A stretch of 64,000 nucleotides of DNA, taken from contig NZ_VOJI01000005.1 in NCBI RefSeq assembly GCF_007923445.1, positions 124,001-188,000 of the forward strand. The letters run 5' to 3'. Positions 10,413-21,033 of the stretch are shown in pieces (position 1 is the stretch's first letter; every line of letters begins with the position of its first letter). Source of the stretch: Puniceibacterium confluentis. GTDB lineage: Bacteria; Pseudomonadota; Alphaproteobacteria; Rhodobacterales; Rhodobacteraceae. A program made the position numbers and the translations under genes. Below the pieces are notes generated by a model that was given only the letters and a program-made list of their open reading frames with translations, ran no database searches and was not told the origin of the DNA.

Positions 10413-11336
10413 TCAGGCGACTGCCGGAATTTCGTGACAGTCGACACCAGCACCCGGCAAACGGGCCGCAGTTTCCGCAGAGACGAACACCATGCGAAAG
10501 GCGTCGGGTGTGTCGAAAAGGGCGCGCAGCAGCAGGTTTGTCAGGGTGTGACCCGCCTTGTGGCCGGTGTAGTGCCCGAGAATCGGGGCACCGGCCAGCG
10601 CCAGATCGCCCAGAGCGTCCAGCATCTTGTGGCGCACCGCTTCGTCGGCATGGCGCAGGCCACCAGGGCTCAGCACCTTGTCGCCATCGACCACAACAGC
10701 GTTGTCCATCGTGCCGCCCAGGGCCAGACCCATTTCACGCATCGCATCCACATCCGCCTGACGGCAGAAGGTGCGGCTGTCGCACAGCTCGCGCACAAAG
10801 GTGCCGTTGCGCAGGTCCAGAGACTTGTTCTGGGTGCCGATCGCCCCGTCCGCAAACGAAATGTGGAAATCCATCGTCAGACCGCCATTGCCCGGCTCCA
10901 GACGCGCCCAGCCTTGGTCTGTCTTGACCTCGACCGGTGCCAGGATCTCGATCACGCGCACCGGAGCGTCAAGCTCGCGTACGCCACGCGCCAGAACGCC
11001 GCGCACAAACGGCGCCGCGGATCCATCCAGGATCGGCACTTCGGGACCGTCGATCTCGATCAGGGCGTTGTGCACGCCGCAGCCGACCAGAGCGGCCATC
11101 ACATGTTCAATGGTGGACACCGAAACGCCGACGCGGTTGAAAATCCGGGTGCACAGCGGTGTGTGTTCGGTCGCGTCCCAGCGCGCCGGAATCATCGCAT
11201 CCCCGACGGCGATATCGGTGCGCTTGAACCAGATCCCGTGTTCCGCCGAAGCCGGACGGATGGTCAGGCGGGCGGACTTGCCCGAGTGAAGGCCGACGCC
11301 CGAAAACGAGATCGCTGATCTGATGGTTGTCTGCAC
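10413..11336 (-). CDS. lpxC: UDP-3-O-acyl-N-acetylglucosamine deacetylase LpxC
   Basis: Zn2+ amidase catalysing the committed step of lipid A synthesis, in the cytoplasm. The 307-aa protein shows the two LpxC repeats: the N-terminal half with ISFSGVGLHSGK and TIEHVMAALVGCGV (a zinc-site His), and the C-terminal half with RHADEAVRHKMLDALGDLAL and ILGHYTGHKAGH, containing the remaining His/Asp ligands. The length is normal for the family. It follows ftsZ on the minus strand, separated by a terminator (11520-11546) and about 180 bases that probably hold its own promoter. Confidence 0.96.
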   Translation of the reverse strand: MQTTIRSAISFSGVGLHSGKSARLTIRPASAEHGIWFKRTDIAVGDAMIPARWDATEHTPLCTRIFNRVGVSVSTIEHVMAALVGCGVHNALIEIDGPEVPILDGSAAPFVRGVLARGVRELDAPVRVIEILAPVEVKTDQGWARLEPGNGGLTMDFHISFADGAIGTQNKSLDLRNGTFVRELCDSRTFCRQADVDAMREMGLALGGTMDNAVVVDGDKVLSPGGLRHADEAVRHKMLDALGDLALAGAPILGHYTGHKAGHTLTNLLLRALFDTPDAFRMVFVSAETAARLPGAGVDCHEIPAVA

Positions 11337-11519
11337 GGCTCTCTCCTCAGGACTTGGCGAAAACGCTTAACGCCCGTTAACGCTTGAGCATGAGATAAGC
11401 GGTCCCCCCTGCTGTCTCAAATCAAAGATTGCAACGGTCTGAAACATCACTGTGTGGGGGTCGGCACAACCCCGCCCATCGCCGGAACGGGCCAGACAAC
11501 ATACTGTTATAAAACGGAA

Positions 11520-11546
11520 AAACGCCCCCGAAATCCGGGGGCGTTT
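11520..11546 (-). terminator. Intrinsic terminator after ftsZ
   Basis: Perfect 11-bp stem (arms 11520-11530 and 11536-11546) with a 5-base loop. On the minus strand it is followed by TTTTTCC, so it should end the ftsZ transcript about 35 bases past the ftsZ stop codon. Confidence 0.85.
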
Positions 11547-11579
11547 GCGTCATCTCCTCTAGGGAGTGAACGATTTGGT

Positions 11580-13220
11580 TCAGTTGGCCTGACGCCGCAG
11601 GAATGCGGGGATCTCGATCCGCTCCTGATCGGGATCATTTTCCGGCTCGATCATCGGATCGGGCTGTACCTGCTTGCGGGCCTGAACCGACGGCTGCTGG
11701 CGACGGGTCGCCGGTGTCTCCTGTCCGTGTCCGGTCATCCGGTTGATCAGCGAGTTGATGCCAAAGCGCGGATTGCGGTCGTTTTCCGACGCCTCCTGTG
11801 CGGCCTGGGCGGCGGCAGTGCGCCCCATTCCCTGAGGCTGGTTCGGACGGGCGCGGGCGGCTGCGGCCTGCAGGCGCGACATGGTTTCTGCCGAAGGTGT
11901 GCCCGGCGCCGGGGCGCGGGGCGCGACAAAGGTGTCGGGCTCGGCTTCGATTTCGGCACGCGGCTGGAACTGTGCAACCTGAGGCTTGTAGGCCGGCGGC
12001 GGCAGGCCGTCACTCTGGGCGGCCTCCTCGTAGCGGTCATCCTCTTCGAAGACGTCGTTCTGCGCGTCTGCGGACTGCGACATTCCCTCGAACAGCGACG
12101 GCTCTTCTTCTTCGTACTGCGGCTCGGCCTGCTGTGCGGCAACGGGCTGGGCTGCGGGCTTGGGCTGCGGCTTGGGGGCCGGAGCTTCGATCGACTGCTG
12201 CTTCAGCGGCTGGGCAAGCGAGCGCCGCGGCACCGGCATTTCGGTGTTCACGTCCATCGCATCAATGCCGGTGGCAACGACGCTGACGCGCATCTTGCCT
12301 TCCATCGTGCTGTCGAGGGTCGAGCCGACGATGATGTTGGCGTCCTGATCCACTTCTTCGCGGATCCGGTTCGCGGCCTCGTCCAGTTCGAACAGCGTCA
12401 GGTCGTGGCCGCCGGTGATGTTGATCAGAACACCCTTGGCGCCGCGCAGGCTGATCTCGTCGAGCAGCGGGTTGGCAATCGCCTTCTCGGCGGCCTGGAT
12501 CGCGCGATCCTCGCCCTCGGCCTCGCCGGTGCCCATCATCGCCTTGCCCATCTCGTCCATCACCGCGCGCACGTCGGCAAAGTCGAGGTTGATCAGGCCG
12601 GGACGCACCATCAGGTCGGTCACGCCCTTGACGCCCTGATAAAGGACATCGTCCGCCATCGAGAAGGCTTCGGTGAAGGTGGTCTTTTCGTTGGCGAGGC
12701 GGAACAGGTTCTGGTTCGGAATGATGATCAGCGTGTCCACGACCTTCTGGAGGGCTTCGACACCATCCTCGGCCTGCTTCATCCGCTTGTTGCCCTCGAA
12801 CTGGAACGGCTTGGTCACGACACCGACGGTGAGAACACCGAGCTCGCGCGCCGCCTGGGCGATGATCGGCGCCGCACCCGTCCCGGTGCCGCCGCCCATG
12901 CCCGCGGTGATAAAGCACATGTGCGCCCCGGCCAGGTGATCGACGATCTGCTCGATGCTTTCCTCGGCGGCGGCGGCACCAACGCTTGCGCGTGCCCCGG
13001 CCCCCAGACCCTCGGTGACTTTCACACCCAACTGGACCTTGCTTTCAGACTTGCTTTGCTGCAGCGCCTGAGCGTCCGTGTTGGCCACTACGAAATCGAC
13101 GCCATCCAGCGCCTTTTCGATCATGTTGTTGACTGCGTTGCCCCCGGCGCCGCCAACACCGAACACCGTGATCCGGGGTTTCAAGTCGTCGTGTCCGGGC
13201 ACCGAAAGGTTCAAAGTCAT
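11580..13220 (-). CDS. ftsZ: Cell division GTPase FtsZ
   Basis: Tubulin-like GTPase that forms the Z ring. The 546-aa protein has the GTPase core in the first 320 residues: [10 protein letters not shown], the tubulin signature GGGTGTG, and the T7-loop region. It is followed by a long, low-complexity Pro/Gln/Glu-rich linker and the conserved C-terminal peptide IPAFLRRQ that binds FtsA and other partners. The long linker is normal for alphaproteobacteria. It starts 172 bases after the ftsA stop, a gap big enough for a separate ftsZ promoter, and is closed by the terminator at 11520-11546. Confidence 0.98.
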   Translation of the reverse strand: MTLNLSVPGHDDLKPRITVFGVGGAGGNAVNNMIEKALDGVDFVVANTDAQALQQSKSESKVQLGVKVTEGLGAGARASVGAAAAEESIEQIVDHLAGAHMCFITAGMGGGTGTGAAPIIAQAARELGVLTVGVVTKPFQFEGNKRMKQAEDGVEALQKVVDTLIIIPNQNLFRLANEKTTFTEAFSMADDVLYQGVKGVTDLMVRPGLINLDFADVRAVMDEMGKAMMGTGEAEGEDRAIQAAEKAIANPLLDEISLRGAKGVLINITGGHDLTLFELDEAANRIREEVDQDANIIVGSTLDSTMEGKMRVSVVATGIDAMDVNTEMPVPRRSLAQPLKQQSIEAPAPKPQPKPAAQPVAAQQAEPQYEEEEPSLFEGMSQSADAQNDVFEEDDRYEEAAQSDGLPPPAYKPQVAQFQPRAEIEAEPDTFVAPRAPAPGTPSAETMSRLQAAAARARPNQPQGMGRTAAAQAAQEASENDRNPRFGINSLINRMTGHGQETPATRRQQPSVQARKQVQPDPMIEPENDPDQERIEIPAFLRRQAN

Positions 13221-13392
13221 TGATTTTTCCGCCTGCTGTTATGGCCTGTTTCAGGCCCTTTTTGCGCCTATTCCCGCCAAGTTTAACGAATCATGCCCAT
13301 CGCGTCACGCGAAAAACACTTTAAAGCCACCAAATGTGGCGCTTTTCTAGCCGCGACTCGCGGGATTTCGCCGAATCGGCCAGATATTGCGT

Positions 13393-14727
13393 TTACCAAT
13401 TGTCTCGGAACCATTTTACCGCCCGTTTCAGGGATCGCGCCGGGTAACGTTCAACCGGAATTTCAAAGTCCCACCATTCGTCCTGCGGGTGCGCTGCGAA
13501 CAGGCACAGACCGACGGCGCTGGCAAAACCCGGACCTGTCGCGGCCTGTGGCAAGCCATGCACCCGCATCGGCCGGCCCAGCCGGACCTGCTGGCCAAGG
13601 ATCTTGCTGGCCAGCCCGTCCAGCCCGGGAATCTGGCTTGCGCCCCCGGTCAGCACGATCTGCTGGCTGGGCAGATGCTCGAATCCGGCGGCGTCCAGAC
13701 GGGCGCGCACTTCTTCCAGGATCTCTTCGACCCGCGGCCGCATGATGCCGATCAGTTCCGCGCGGCTGACGGTGCGGCGGTCGTGGTGCCAGTCGCCGGT
13801 GTCGCCGCCGATCTCGATCATCTCGCGGTCGTCCATGCCGGTGGCGACTACCCCGCCGTAGAACGTCTTGATCCGTTCGGCCGTGGCCATCGGCACCTGA
13901 AGACCCATCGAGATGTCGCCGGTGACGTGATCGCCGCCCATCCGCACGCTGTCGGCATAAATCATGTGCTTTTTCATGAAGATCGACACACCGGTCGCAC
14001 CGCCCCCAAGGTCGATGCAGGCGGCGCCCAGCTCCTGCTCGTCCTCCACCAGCGCCGAAACGCCGCTGACATAGGCGGATGAGGCGATGCCGGCCAGTTC
14101 CAGGTCGCAGCGCTTGACGCAGTGCGCCAGGTTCTGGATTGCCATGCCTTCGACGGTCAGCATGTGCATGTCGGTGCTGAGGGTCTGGCCGATCTGGCCG
14201 CGCGGATCGCCCAGCCCCGAACGGTGATCCAGCGCAAAGTTCACCGGCTGCGCGTGCAGCACTTCGCGGCTGTGTCCGAAATCCGGCACGTCGCAGGCGC
14301 TCAGCACGCGGGCAATGTCCTGCTCGGACACTGTGGTGTTTTCGATCTCGACCTTGCCGTCCAACCCGTAGGACCGCGGCTCGGCGCCGGAAAAACAGGC
14401 GATGACATGATCGACCCGGATCTGCGCCATCTTCTGCGCGGCCTGAACGGCAGTGCGGATTGCGCGCTCGGTCTCTCCCATGGCGTCGATCTCGCCAAAG
14501 CGTACGCCGCGCGACCGGGTGGTCGCCGCGCCGATGACGCGAAACCCCGACTGCCCCGCCAGAGATCCGATGCCGTCGTTTTCGCCGCCCTTCTCCGAAC
14601 CGTCGAACCGCAGCACCAGGCAGGCGATCTTGGATGATCCCACGTCCAGAATCGCGATCACCCCCCGCTGCATCGCGGCCTTGCGCATGTTGCGCATCGC
14701 GCGCTGGGATTCGTACAGCTCGATCAT
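13393..14727 (-). CDS. ftsA: Cell division protein FtsA
   Basis: Actin-like ATPase that tethers FtsZ to the membrane. The 444-aa protein shows the actin-family phosphate 1 motif IAILDVGSSKIACLV near residue 25, the SHS2/1C region in the first third, phosphate 2 (CIDLGGGATGVSIF) and the adenosine motif (IVLTGGASQIPGL), and it ends in an amphipathic basic stretch (SLKRAVKWFRDNW) suited to membrane binding. It starts directly after the ftsQ stop codon with no gap, indicating coupled translation. Confidence 0.97.
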   Translation of the reverse strand: MIELYESQRAMRNMRKAAMQRGVIAILDVGSSKIACLVLRFDGSEKGGENDGIGSLAGQSGFRVIGAATTRSRGVRFGEIDAMGETERAIRTAVQAAQKMAQIRVDHVIACFSGAEPRSYGLDGKVEIENTTVSEQDIARVLSACDVPDFGHSREVLHAQPVNFALDHRSGLGDPRGQIGQTLSTDMHMLTVEGMAIQNLAHCVKRCDLELAGIASSAYVSGVSALVEDEQELGAACIDLGGGATGVSIFMKKHMIYADSVRMGGDHVTGDISMGLQVPMATAERIKTFYGGVVATGMDDREMIEIGGDTGDWHHDRRTVSRAELIGIMRPRVEEILEEVRARLDAAGFEHLPSQQIVLTGGASQIPGLDGLASKILGQQVRLGRPMRVHGLPQAATGPGFASAVGLCLFAAHPQDEWWDFEIPVERYPARSLKRAVKWFRDNW

Positions 14728-15594
14728 TCAGTTATCCCCAACTTTTATCGTCTTCATGCGCAGCATTTCCTGCACCGCGTGTTCGCTCAACCGCAACGTC
14801 GGCCGTTGCGGCAGCCGCAGATCGACCGCCTGCAAATCCCGGTTCAGAAGGTCCACCGCCTGATCCATCGCAATGGCCCGCTCCAGCGCCTGAACGGCAC
14901 CGTTTTCGGGCAGCATCACCCGCTGATCCCGGTCCAGGACAATGTCCCAGCGCCGCTGCCCGATCCGCTGCACCGCCCGCAGACGCGGCCACAGCGGCTT
15001 GGCGGCCGCCAGGAGCGCCAGCGCCTCGGGGACGTACCCGTCCGCACCGCGCCCCGCGATCAGCGGCAGTTCCGCCTGATCGCCGCGCCGCGCGACCGGT
15101 CCGACGTGCACGCCGTTGCGGTCCAGCAATTCAAGGCCGTCGACGCTGCGCCAGACGACAACCGGCACGCGTTCGACAACATCAATCTGCAGCACCCCGC
15201 CCTGCCGGATGCGCAAGCGCGCGGATTCAACCGCGTCCAGCCCCGCAACGGCTTCGCGCATCACATCCAGATCAAGGTCAAAGGAAGAGATCGGAAAGGC
15301 CACCGGCAGGATTTCCCGGATGTCCTCGGACACCCCGTCGCTGGCGCCGTCGATGGCCATCAGCTTGACCATGAATTCCGGGCGTTGCTCGACCACAGCC
15401 CGGGCGTTGGCGATCATGCCGGTAAAGGCGTCGCGGTTGTCCTGCGCGGAAAACCACAGCGAGGCCCCCCCGAAGGCAATCGCGAAGGGCAAGCCGACCC
15501 GCAACAGGATACGGTAGAGCGGTGTCAGCATCATCCGGTTCATGCGGTATCGCAGTCTGGATGGTGCGGGATCGGCGCGGCTTATCTGTTGCAC
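14728..15594 (-). CDS. ftsQ: Cell division protein FtsQ
   Basis: Bitopic inner-membrane divisome protein. It has a short basic cytoplasmic N-terminus (SRLRYRMNR), one transmembrane segment around residues 30-50, then a periplasmic POTRA and beta domain. The start is uncertain: I chose the GTG at 15594 (288 aa), which has GGAGG seven bases upstream and overlaps the ddl stop by 13 bases. An in-frame ATG at 15621 would add nine residues but overlap ddl by 40 bases. Order ddl-ftsQ-ftsA is the usual one. Confidence 0.9.
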   Translation of the reverse strand: MQQISRADPAPSRLRYRMNRMMLTPLYRILLRVGLPFAIAFGGASLWFSAQDNRDAFTGMIANARAVVEQRPEFMVKLMAIDGASDGVSEDIREILPVAFPISSFDLDLDVMREAVAGLDAVESARLRIRQGGVLQIDVVERVPVVVWRSVDGLELLDRNGVHVGPVARRGDQAELPLIAGRGADGYVPEALALLAAAKPLWPRLRAVQRIGQRRWDIVLDRDQRVMLPENGAVQALERAIAMDQAVDLLNRDLQAVDLRLPQRPTLRLSEHAVQEMLRMKTIKVGDN

Positions 15595-16496
15595 GATGCG
15601 TCCTCCACCATCCAGGAACACATCTCGGGAAAGCTCATTCCGACGGTCTGGCCCTGTTCGGGCGACAGCGACGTGGGCGTCATGCCGGGCTGGGTGTTGG
15701 TCTCGAGCAGAAACAACCCCTCGAGGCCGCGCGCCTCGTCCCAGCGGAAATCGGTGCGGCTCACCCCGCGGCAGCCCAGCGCCCGGTGGGCCCGCAGCGC
15801 GTACTCCATGCAGGCGTCAAAGATCTGTTGCGGGATGACGGCCGGCACCACATGGCGCGATCCGCCAGGCTTGTACTTGGCGTCGTAGTCGTACCACCCG
15901 TCGGTCAGGATATCCGTCACCGTCAGCGCCCGGTCCCCCATCACCGTGGTGGTCAGTTCGCGCCCCGGGACAAAGGTTTCGACCATCACCACATCGGGCA
16001 TGTCGTCGGACAGTTGCGGCGGCCCGTTCGCGGCATCCTGCACCAGATACACCCCGACCGAGGAACCTTCGTTGTTCGGCTTGACCACATAGGGCGGCGC
16101 CATCGCATGCGCACGGCGGACCGCGTCCCGGGCCATCAGCAGGCTCTGCACCACCGGCAGCCCGGCATCGCGGAACACCTGCTTTGTGCGTTCCTTGTCC
16201 ATCGCCAGCGCCGAGGCCAGCACGCCGGAATGTGTGTAGGGAATCCGCAGCCATTCCAGCAGTCCCTGGACACAGCCATCTTCGCCCCAGCGACCATGCA
16301 GGGCGTTGAAAACGACGTCGGGCGCGGCGTCGGCAAGACGCTGCGCCAGGTCCGGGCCGGCATCGACCTCGGTCACATCATATCCGAATTCCCGCAAAGC
16401 AACGGCGCACTCTCGCCCTGAGCTGAGCGATACCTCGCGTTCAGCCGAGGGTCCGCCCATCAGTACCGCTACTTTCGGGAGTGTCCCGCTCGACAT
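15582..16496 (-). CDS. ddl: D-alanine--D-alanine ligase
   Basis: ATP-grasp enzyme joining two D-Ala for peptidoglycan precursors, in the cytoplasm. The 304-aa protein has the N-terminal [19 protein letters not shown] motif, [11 protein letters not shown], the ATP-grasp stretch [15 protein letters not shown], and the C-terminal Mg2+/product region [15 protein letters not shown]. The ATG at 16496 is preferred to the in-frame TTG at 16511. It lies 84 bases after murB and overlaps ftsQ. In the 16497-16580 gap no separate promoter was obvious. Confidence 0.96.
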   Translation of the reverse strand: MSSGTLPKVAVLMGGPSAEREVSLSSGRECAVALREFGYDVTEVDAGPDLAQRLADAAPDVVFNALHGRWGEDGCVQGLLEWLRIPYTHSGVLASALAMDKERTKQVFRDAGLPVVQSLLMARDAVRRAHAMAPPYVVKPNNEGSSVGVYLVQDAANGPPQLSDDMPDVVMVETFVPGRELTTTVMGDRALTVTDILTDGWYDYDAKYKPGGSRHVVPAVIPQQIFDACMEYALRAHRALGCRGVSRTDFRWDEARGLEGLFLLETNTQPGMTPTSLSPEQGQTVGMSFPEMCSWMVEDASCNR

Positions 16497-16580
16497 CCCA
16501 AACCGCCTCAATATGTCCCGGGCGTGTCGCCCTTGTTTTTATGTGCAGCCTGCCTGTGGCCACGTCGTTTTTTTCTTATT

Positions 16581-17531
16581 TCAGCGGTCGTTATCGGCCG
16601 CTGTTTCGCGCGTCGGTTCTCCGATCCGCATGATTTCCCAGTGTAGCTCTATTCCGCTGTGTTGGAAAACCTTTTTTCTCACTTCCTCGCCCAACCCCTC
16701 AAGATCGGAGGCGCTTGCGCCGCCGGTATTCACCAGGAAGTTGGGATGCATCTCGCTCATCTGCGCCCCGCCCCTTCGCGCGCCACGCAGCCCGGCGTCG
16801 TCTATCACTTTCCAGGCCTTGAGATCATGAACGTCGTCCGCGCGCCCGGTGCTGGAAAAACCGGCCGGGTTGCGAAACGTGCTGCCCGCGGTGCGCTCTT
16901 TTGTCGGCTGGCTGGCGTCGCGGCGGGCAATCTGTGCCGCCATCCGCTCGGCAAGCTCTGCCGGATCACCGGTGGGCGCTTCAAAGGTGGCACTGACCAG
17001 CACCCAGCCCTCGGGCAGATCGCTGCTGCGGTACCCCAGGTTGAGCGTCTCCGGTGCCAGCGTCACCAAGGCGCCCGCACGCGTTACGGCCTGCGCCGAG
17101 ACCAGCACGTCGGCGACATAAGAGCCATAGCAGCCGGCGTTCATCCGCACCGCGCCGCCGATCGCCCCCGGAATGGTGCGCAGGAACGTCAGGTCAAGTC
17201 CGGCAACGGCAGCCTTTTTCGCCACATGCGCGTCCAGCGCCGCCACGCCGACCGTCACCCGGGTGCCGTCGATCACAATATCGTTGAAGCCGCGCCCCAT
17301 GCGGATCACCACGGCGCGCAGGCCGCCGTCCCGGACGATCAGGTTCGACCCCACCCCCATGGGAAACACCGCCGTTCCGGACGGCAGCGCGCTCAGGAAC
17401 GCCTGCAAGTCGGACAGATCGGCAGGCTGGAACAGCCAGTCGGCCGGCCCGCCCACGCGCAGCCAGGTCAGGTCGGACAACAATCTGTCGCGGGTCAGAG
17501 AGCCGCGCACGTTTTGGGGAATGTCAGTCAT
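16581..17531 (-). CDS. murB: UDP-N-acetylenolpyruvoylglucosamine reductase MurB
   Basis: FAD enzyme that reduces enolpyruvyl-UDP-GlcNAc to UDP-MurNAc with NADPH. The 316-aa protein has the FAD-binding [28 protein letters not shown] and [17 protein letters not shown] motifs, the catalytic-Ser region AGSTFRNP and the C-terminal HPNFLVN. The ATG at 17531 overlaps the end of the small membrane-protein gene upstream by 8 bases, so translation is probably coupled. An in-frame extension upstream lacks support. Confidence 0.96.
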   Translation of the reverse strand: MTDIPQNVRGSLTRDRLLSDLTWLRVGGPADWLFQPADLSDLQAFLSALPSGTAVFPMGVGSNLIVRDGGLRAVVIRMGRGFNDIVIDGTRVTVGVAALDAHVAKKAAVAGLDLTFLRTIPGAIGGAVRMNAGCYGSYVADVLVSAQAVTRAGALVTLAPETLNLGYRSSDLPEGWVLVSATFEAPTGDPAELAERMAAQIARRDASQPTKERTAGSTFRNPAGFSSTGRADDVHDLKAWKVIDDAGLRGARRGGAQMSEMHPNFLVNTGGASASDLEGLGEEVRKKVFQHSGIELHWEIMRIGEPTRETAADNDR

Positions 17532-17811
17532 GTGGCGGTTTCTGCCTGTCTTTGCGGCTGCGGTAAACCCCCGTAAGCAGCCCGGTGACACCGCCAAGAA
17601 ACACCGGCAGCACCGTCAGCACCGCAAGGATGGAAACACCGATGGCGTCCCAGCCCTGATGTGCCTGCCCGGCATGGATCGCCCAGCCCAGGAGAAGCAC
17701 ACAGACCGCCAGACCGCCCCAGACGAGGCGCGCAAGCCCGAAGCGCAGTGCGGCCAGCGTGCCGATCAGTGCCCCCACGTAACACAGCAGCGGCAGGCCA
17801 TAGACGATCAC
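17524..17811 (-). CDS. Small membrane protein of unknown function
   Basis: A 95-aa very hydrophobic protein with about three to four predicted transmembrane segments ([46 protein letters not shown]) and a basic tail (YRSRKDRQ). I placed the start at the GTG at 17811, four bases past the stop of the DUF2484 gene; the reading frame is open further upstream but there it runs inside that gene. Its stop overlaps the murB start. I do not recognise the family. Its position in a tightly coupled murC-DUF2484-DUF2484-this-murB segment suggests an envelope role, by context only. Confidence 0.7.
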   Translation of the reverse strand: MIVYGLPLLCYVGALIGTLAALRFGLARLVWGGLAVCVLLLGWAIHAGQAHQGWDAIGVSILAVLTVLPVFLGGVTGLLTGVYRSRKDRQKPPHD

Positions 17812-17815
17812 CCGC

Positions 17816-18070
17816 TCAGGTTCCGCGTCCGAGCCGTGCCGCGACCCAGCGTCCGAGATACCGCAGCGGCCAGCGCAGTACCGACATGCCCGCCGCCAGC
17901 ACCAGCAGCCCGATCCAGGGACCGTTCTGCCAGGTGACATAGCCCAGCAGCGGGATGCCTACCGCAATCAGCACATAGGCCCGGGTCCAGTGATTGTCGC
18001 GGCTGGGGATCATCGCCAGAACATTCGCCGCCAGGGCCCAGATCAGGGCAAGTACGATCGACAGGTTCAT
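17816..18070 (-). CDS. DUF2484 family membrane protein (second copy)
   Basis: An 84-aa membrane protein with two to three hydrophobic segments and the DUF2484-like pattern LIWALAANVLAMIPSRDNHW near the N-terminus and LRWPLRYL near the end. DUF2484 proteins are known mainly from Rhodobacterales and have no assigned biochemical role. It overlaps the preceding DUF2484 gene by four bases (ATGA). Both proteins are 84 aa and align end to end (W-V/A-L-A in helix 1, A-M-L/I-P, P-W/L-R-Y near the C-terminus), so they look like a tandem duplication. Confidence 0.8.
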   Translation of the reverse strand: MNLSIVLALIWALAANVLAMIPSRDNHWTRAYVLIAVGIPLLGYVTWQNGPWIGLLVLAAGMSVLRWPLRYLGRWVAARLGRGT

Positions 18071-18321
18071 CTGGGCACCTCGGGGTTTCGGCCTCGGGCC
18101 TTTGCCCAGAAATAACGCAGCGGATTGCGGAACAACGACCCAAAGGCCACCAGTCCCAGCAGAGACCAGACCGGTCCGACGTCAAAGCCGATCCAGACCA
18201 GCAGTACGGGGGCCGCCAGCATCAGCAGCACGCCCGGAACATATTGCCGCCGCAGCGGCAGCATCGCCGTCACGCAGGACGCCAGCACCCAGAAACAGCC
18301 AATGATCAGCGAGGTGCTCAT
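18067..18321 (-). CDS. DUF2484 family membrane protein (first copy)
   Basis: An 84-aa protein starting MSTSLIIGCFWVLASCVTAM with a PLRRQYVPGVLLMLAAPVLL segment and an FRNPLRYFWAKARGRN basic tail; this matches the DUF2484 pattern. Two to three transmembrane helices are expected, with a cytoplasmic basic C-terminus. I took the ATG at 18321, which has AAGAG upstream; the reading frame is open further upstream but overlaps murC and is compositionally unlike a real protein there. It is followed by its paralogue with an ATGA overlap and probably shares the murC transcript. Confidence 0.8.
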   Translation of the reverse strand: MSTSLIIGCFWVLASCVTAMLPLRRQYVPGVLLMLAAPVLLVWIGFDVGPVWSLLGLVAFGSLFRNPLRYFWAKARGRNPEVPR

Positions 18322-18439
18322 CTCTTGCGCGCCTCGGGACCAGCCAGGTGGTAGGGCACGCAAGCCTTGCCAGGGCAGCGGTCGGCACTCAGGCCAGCCG
18401 CTCGCCCCTGCCCCGGTGCCAACCCGCGCAGCACCGACG

Positions 18440-19879
18440 TCACCCGGCCAGCTTTCCGGCCAGTTTCCCGGGCAGCGCATTGGCCCAGGTGCTGATCGTG
18501 CCCGCCCCGAGACAGACCACCATATCCCCGGGCTGGGTCTGTTCCCGAACCAGCCGTTCCAGGTCGGCCTCGTCGCGGATCGCCCGGGCGTGGCGGTGGC
18601 CGTGGCGGATCAGGCCCGCCACCAGATCGTCGCGCGACGCCCCCGGGATCGGATCTTCTCCGGCAGCATACACTTCGGCAATGGCCACCACGTCCGCATC
18701 GTTGAAGCAGGCGCAGAAATCGTCAAACAGCGACGACAGCCGCGAATAGCGGTGCGGCTGGTGAACCGCGATCACCCGGCCTTCTGTTGCCTGCCGCGCT
18801 GCCTTGAGCACGGCGTTGATCTCGACCGGGTGGTGCCCGTAGTCGTCAATGATCGTCACGCCGTCGACCTCGCCCACCCGGGTAAAGCGACGGTTGACGC
18901 CACCGAAGGCCGCCAGCGCGGTGCGGATCTCGTCCCGTTCCATCCCGAGGTGCCGGGCCACGGCCACCGCCGACAGGGCGTTGCTGACGTTGTGATCACC
19001 CGGCATCGGCAGCGTGCATCCCTCGATCATCAGACCCTCGGCCTGCAGCGCGATGTCGAACTGCGCCACACCCTTGGCATAATGCAGGTTCACGGCGCGC
19101 ACGTCCGCCTGGGCGTTGAAACCATAGGTCAGCACCCGGCGGTCGGTGATCTTGCCCACCAGCGCCTGTACTTCGGGATGATCGGTGCAACAGACCGCAA
19201 GGCCGTAAAACGGTATCTTGGACACGAAGTCGTAGAACCCGCGGCGCAGCGCGTCGAAATCGCCCCAGTGTTCCATATGCTCGGGGTCGATGTTGGTCAC
19301 GATGGCGATTGTTGCCGGCAGCCGGTTGAAGGTGCCGTCGCTTTCGTCCGCTTCGACCACCATCCATTCGCCTTCGCCCATGCGGGCGTTCGAGCCGTAG
19401 TTGTGGATGATGCCGCCGTTGACCACTGTCGGGTCGATGCCGCCGGCCACCAGCAGTTCGGCCACCAGAGTTGTCGTCGTTGTCTTGCCGTGGGTGCCCG
19501 CCACCGCGATATTGGACCGGAGCCGCATCAGTTCCGCCAGCATCTCGGCCCGGCGCACCACCGGCAGGCCACGCAGGCGCGCCTCGTCCAGTTCGGGATT
19601 GCCCGGCTTTATCGCCGAGGAAATCACCACCACTTCGGCGCCCTCGAGGTTGGCGCCCGACTGGCCCTCGAAAATCTCGGCACCAAGCCCTTCCAGCCGG
19701 TCGGTGATCTTGGACCGTTTCAGATCCGAGCCCTGAACCTGATAGCCCAGATTCAGCAGCACCTCGGCGATGCCGGACATGCCGATGCCGCCGATGCCGA
19801 CAAAATGAATGGGCCCGACATCGCCGGGAAGCTTGGTTGCGGCGCGCATCATCTCGGCCCCTCTTATTGTCTTGTTCAT
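18440..19879 (-). CDS. murC: UDP-N-acetylmuramate--L-alanine ligase MurC
   Basis: First Mur ligase; adds L-Ala to UDP-MurNAc in the cytoplasm. The 479-aa protein has the N-terminal [17 protein letters not shown] nucleotide-sugar motif, the P-loop [12 protein letters not shown] near residue 120, EADESDGTF, and the C-terminal domain motifs DYGHHPVEI and HQPHRYSRL typical of MurC. The chosen ATG overlaps the murG stop as ATGA; internal Met residues at positions 10 and 11 are alternatives. Confidence 0.97.
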   Translation of the reverse strand: MNKTIRGAEMMRAATKLPGDVGPIHFVGIGGIGMSGIAEVLLNLGYQVQGSDLKRSKITDRLEGLGAEIFEGQSGANLEGAEVVVISSAIKPGNPELDEARLRGLPVVRRAEMLAELMRLRSNIAVAGTHGKTTTTTLVAELLVAGGIDPTVVNGGIIHNYGSNARMGEGEWMVVEADESDGTFNRLPATIAIVTNIDPEHMEHWGDFDALRRGFYDFVSKIPFYGLAVCCTDHPEVQALVGKITDRRVLTYGFNAQADVRAVNLHYAKGVAQFDIALQAEGLMIEGCTLPMPGDHNVSNALSAVAVARHLGMERDEIRTALAAFGGVNRRFTRVGEVDGVTIIDDYGHHPVEINAVLKAARQATEGRVIAVHQPHRYSRLSSLFDDFCACFNDADVVAIAEVYAAGEDPIPGASRDDLVAGLIRHGHRHARAIRDEADLERLVREQTQPGDMVVCLGAGTISTWANALPGKLAGKLAG

Positions 19880-20988
19880 CTGCTTGGCTCCTGCTCTGCC
19901 AGTTGCTCGACCAGGGCCGCGAGTTCTGTTGCCGCGTCGGGGCGGCCCACCGACAACGCGGCCTGCGACATCTGCAAGGCACCGCCGGGGTTGTCCAGCA
20001 CCGCCAGGATCGCCTCGGAGAGCGAGTCGACGCTCAATTTTGCCTCGGGGATGCGGATCGCCGCGCCCGCTTCGACCAGTGCGCGGGCGTTGGCGGTCTG
20101 GTGATCGCCGGTCGCGGCAGCAAAGGGGATCAGGATCGACGGGCGACCGATCACGCTGATATCCGCCACCGACGAGGCACCGGAGCGCGAAATCACCAGC
20201 TGCGCCTCGCTCATCCGCGTCGGGATGTCGTGAAAGAACGGCTGGACCTCGGCGTCGATGCCCTGTTCGGCGTAATAGGTTGCCACCCGTTCGCCATCCT
20301 CGTCCCGCGCCTGATGCGCAATGCGCAGGTGACGCAGCGCTTCCATCGGCAGGGCGGCAATGGCCGGCGGCACCACGTCCGACAGGATCCGCGCGCCCTG
20401 CGAGCCGCCGATCACCAGGATCGACATCGGGTATTCGCCAGGGGGGATGTAGGATGACCCGGCCCGTTCATGAACCGACAGCCGCACCGGATTGCCGACA
20501 TGCACGCCGCTGATCCCTTCAGGCAGGGTCGTCGGCCAGGTGCCGCAGGCCACCACGTTCACCCGCTTGGCAAAGATCCGGTTGACCCGACCCAGCACGC
20601 CGTTCTGTTCGTGGATCATCCGCGGCAGTCCCAGCAGCACCGCCGCACCCAGCGCCGGAATGCTGGGATAGCCGCCAAACCCGACAACCGCCGCGGGGCG
20701 GTCGCGCCGCATCCGCAGCGCCATGCTCAGCACGCCGCGCGTGACCTTGAACGGCACCGCCGCCTTGGCCAGCGGCCCGCCCCGGGCAAAGGTGGCGGAA
20801 TCCACCTGCTCGATCTCGACCGAATGCGGAAAGCCCCCGGTATAGCGCGCACCGCGTGCGTCGGTGCTCAGCTTCACACGCCAGCCCCGCCGCAGCATCA
20901 GTTCCGCCAGCGCCTGCGCCGGGAACATATGTCCGCCCGTGCCGCCCGCTGCGATCACCAGCAACGGCGGCTTTGCCTGCTCAGCCAT
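19876..20988 (-). CDS. murG: Lipid II synthase MurG
   Basis: GT-B glycosyltransferase on the inner face of the membrane; transfers GlcNAc from UDP-GlcNAc to lipid I. The 370-aa protein shows the N-terminal [12 protein letters not shown] loop, the [11 protein letters not shown] loop, the membrane patch region ([12 protein letters not shown]), and the C-terminal donor-site motifs VIGGSQGA and [12 protein letters not shown]. It overlaps murC by four bases and follows ftsW by 45 bases. Confidence 0.97.
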   Translation of the reverse strand: MAEQAKPPLLVIAAGGTGGHMFPAQALAELMLRRGWRVKLSTDARGARYTGGFPHSVEIEQVDSATFARGGPLAKAAVPFKVTRGVLSMALRMRRDRPAAVVGFGGYPSIPALGAAVLLGLPRMIHEQNGVLGRVNRIFAKRVNVVACGTWPTTLPEGISGVHVGNPVRLSVHERAGSSYIPPGEYPMSILVIGGSQGARILSDVVPPAIAALPMEALRHLRIAHQARDEDGERVATYYAEQGIDAEVQPFFHDIPTRMSEAQLVISRSGASSVADISVIGRPSILIPFAAATGDHQTANARALVEAGAAIRIPEAKLSVDSLSEAILAVLDNPGGALQMSQAALSVGRPDAATELAALVEQLAEQEPSR

Positions 20989-21033
20989 GACCCGACCAGC
21001 AGGCGCCCTGCGGCGCCCTGTACATCAGAGTGT

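Noticed and set aside
11367-11380. TTAA-N6-TTAA before lpxC, resembling a CtrA site.
   Set aside because: The CtrA consensus has seven bases between the half-sites; six is off by one, and no second site was seen.
11454-13223. Plus-strand frame of 589 codons opposite ftsZ.
   Set aside because: Antisense shadow of ftsZ without motifs.
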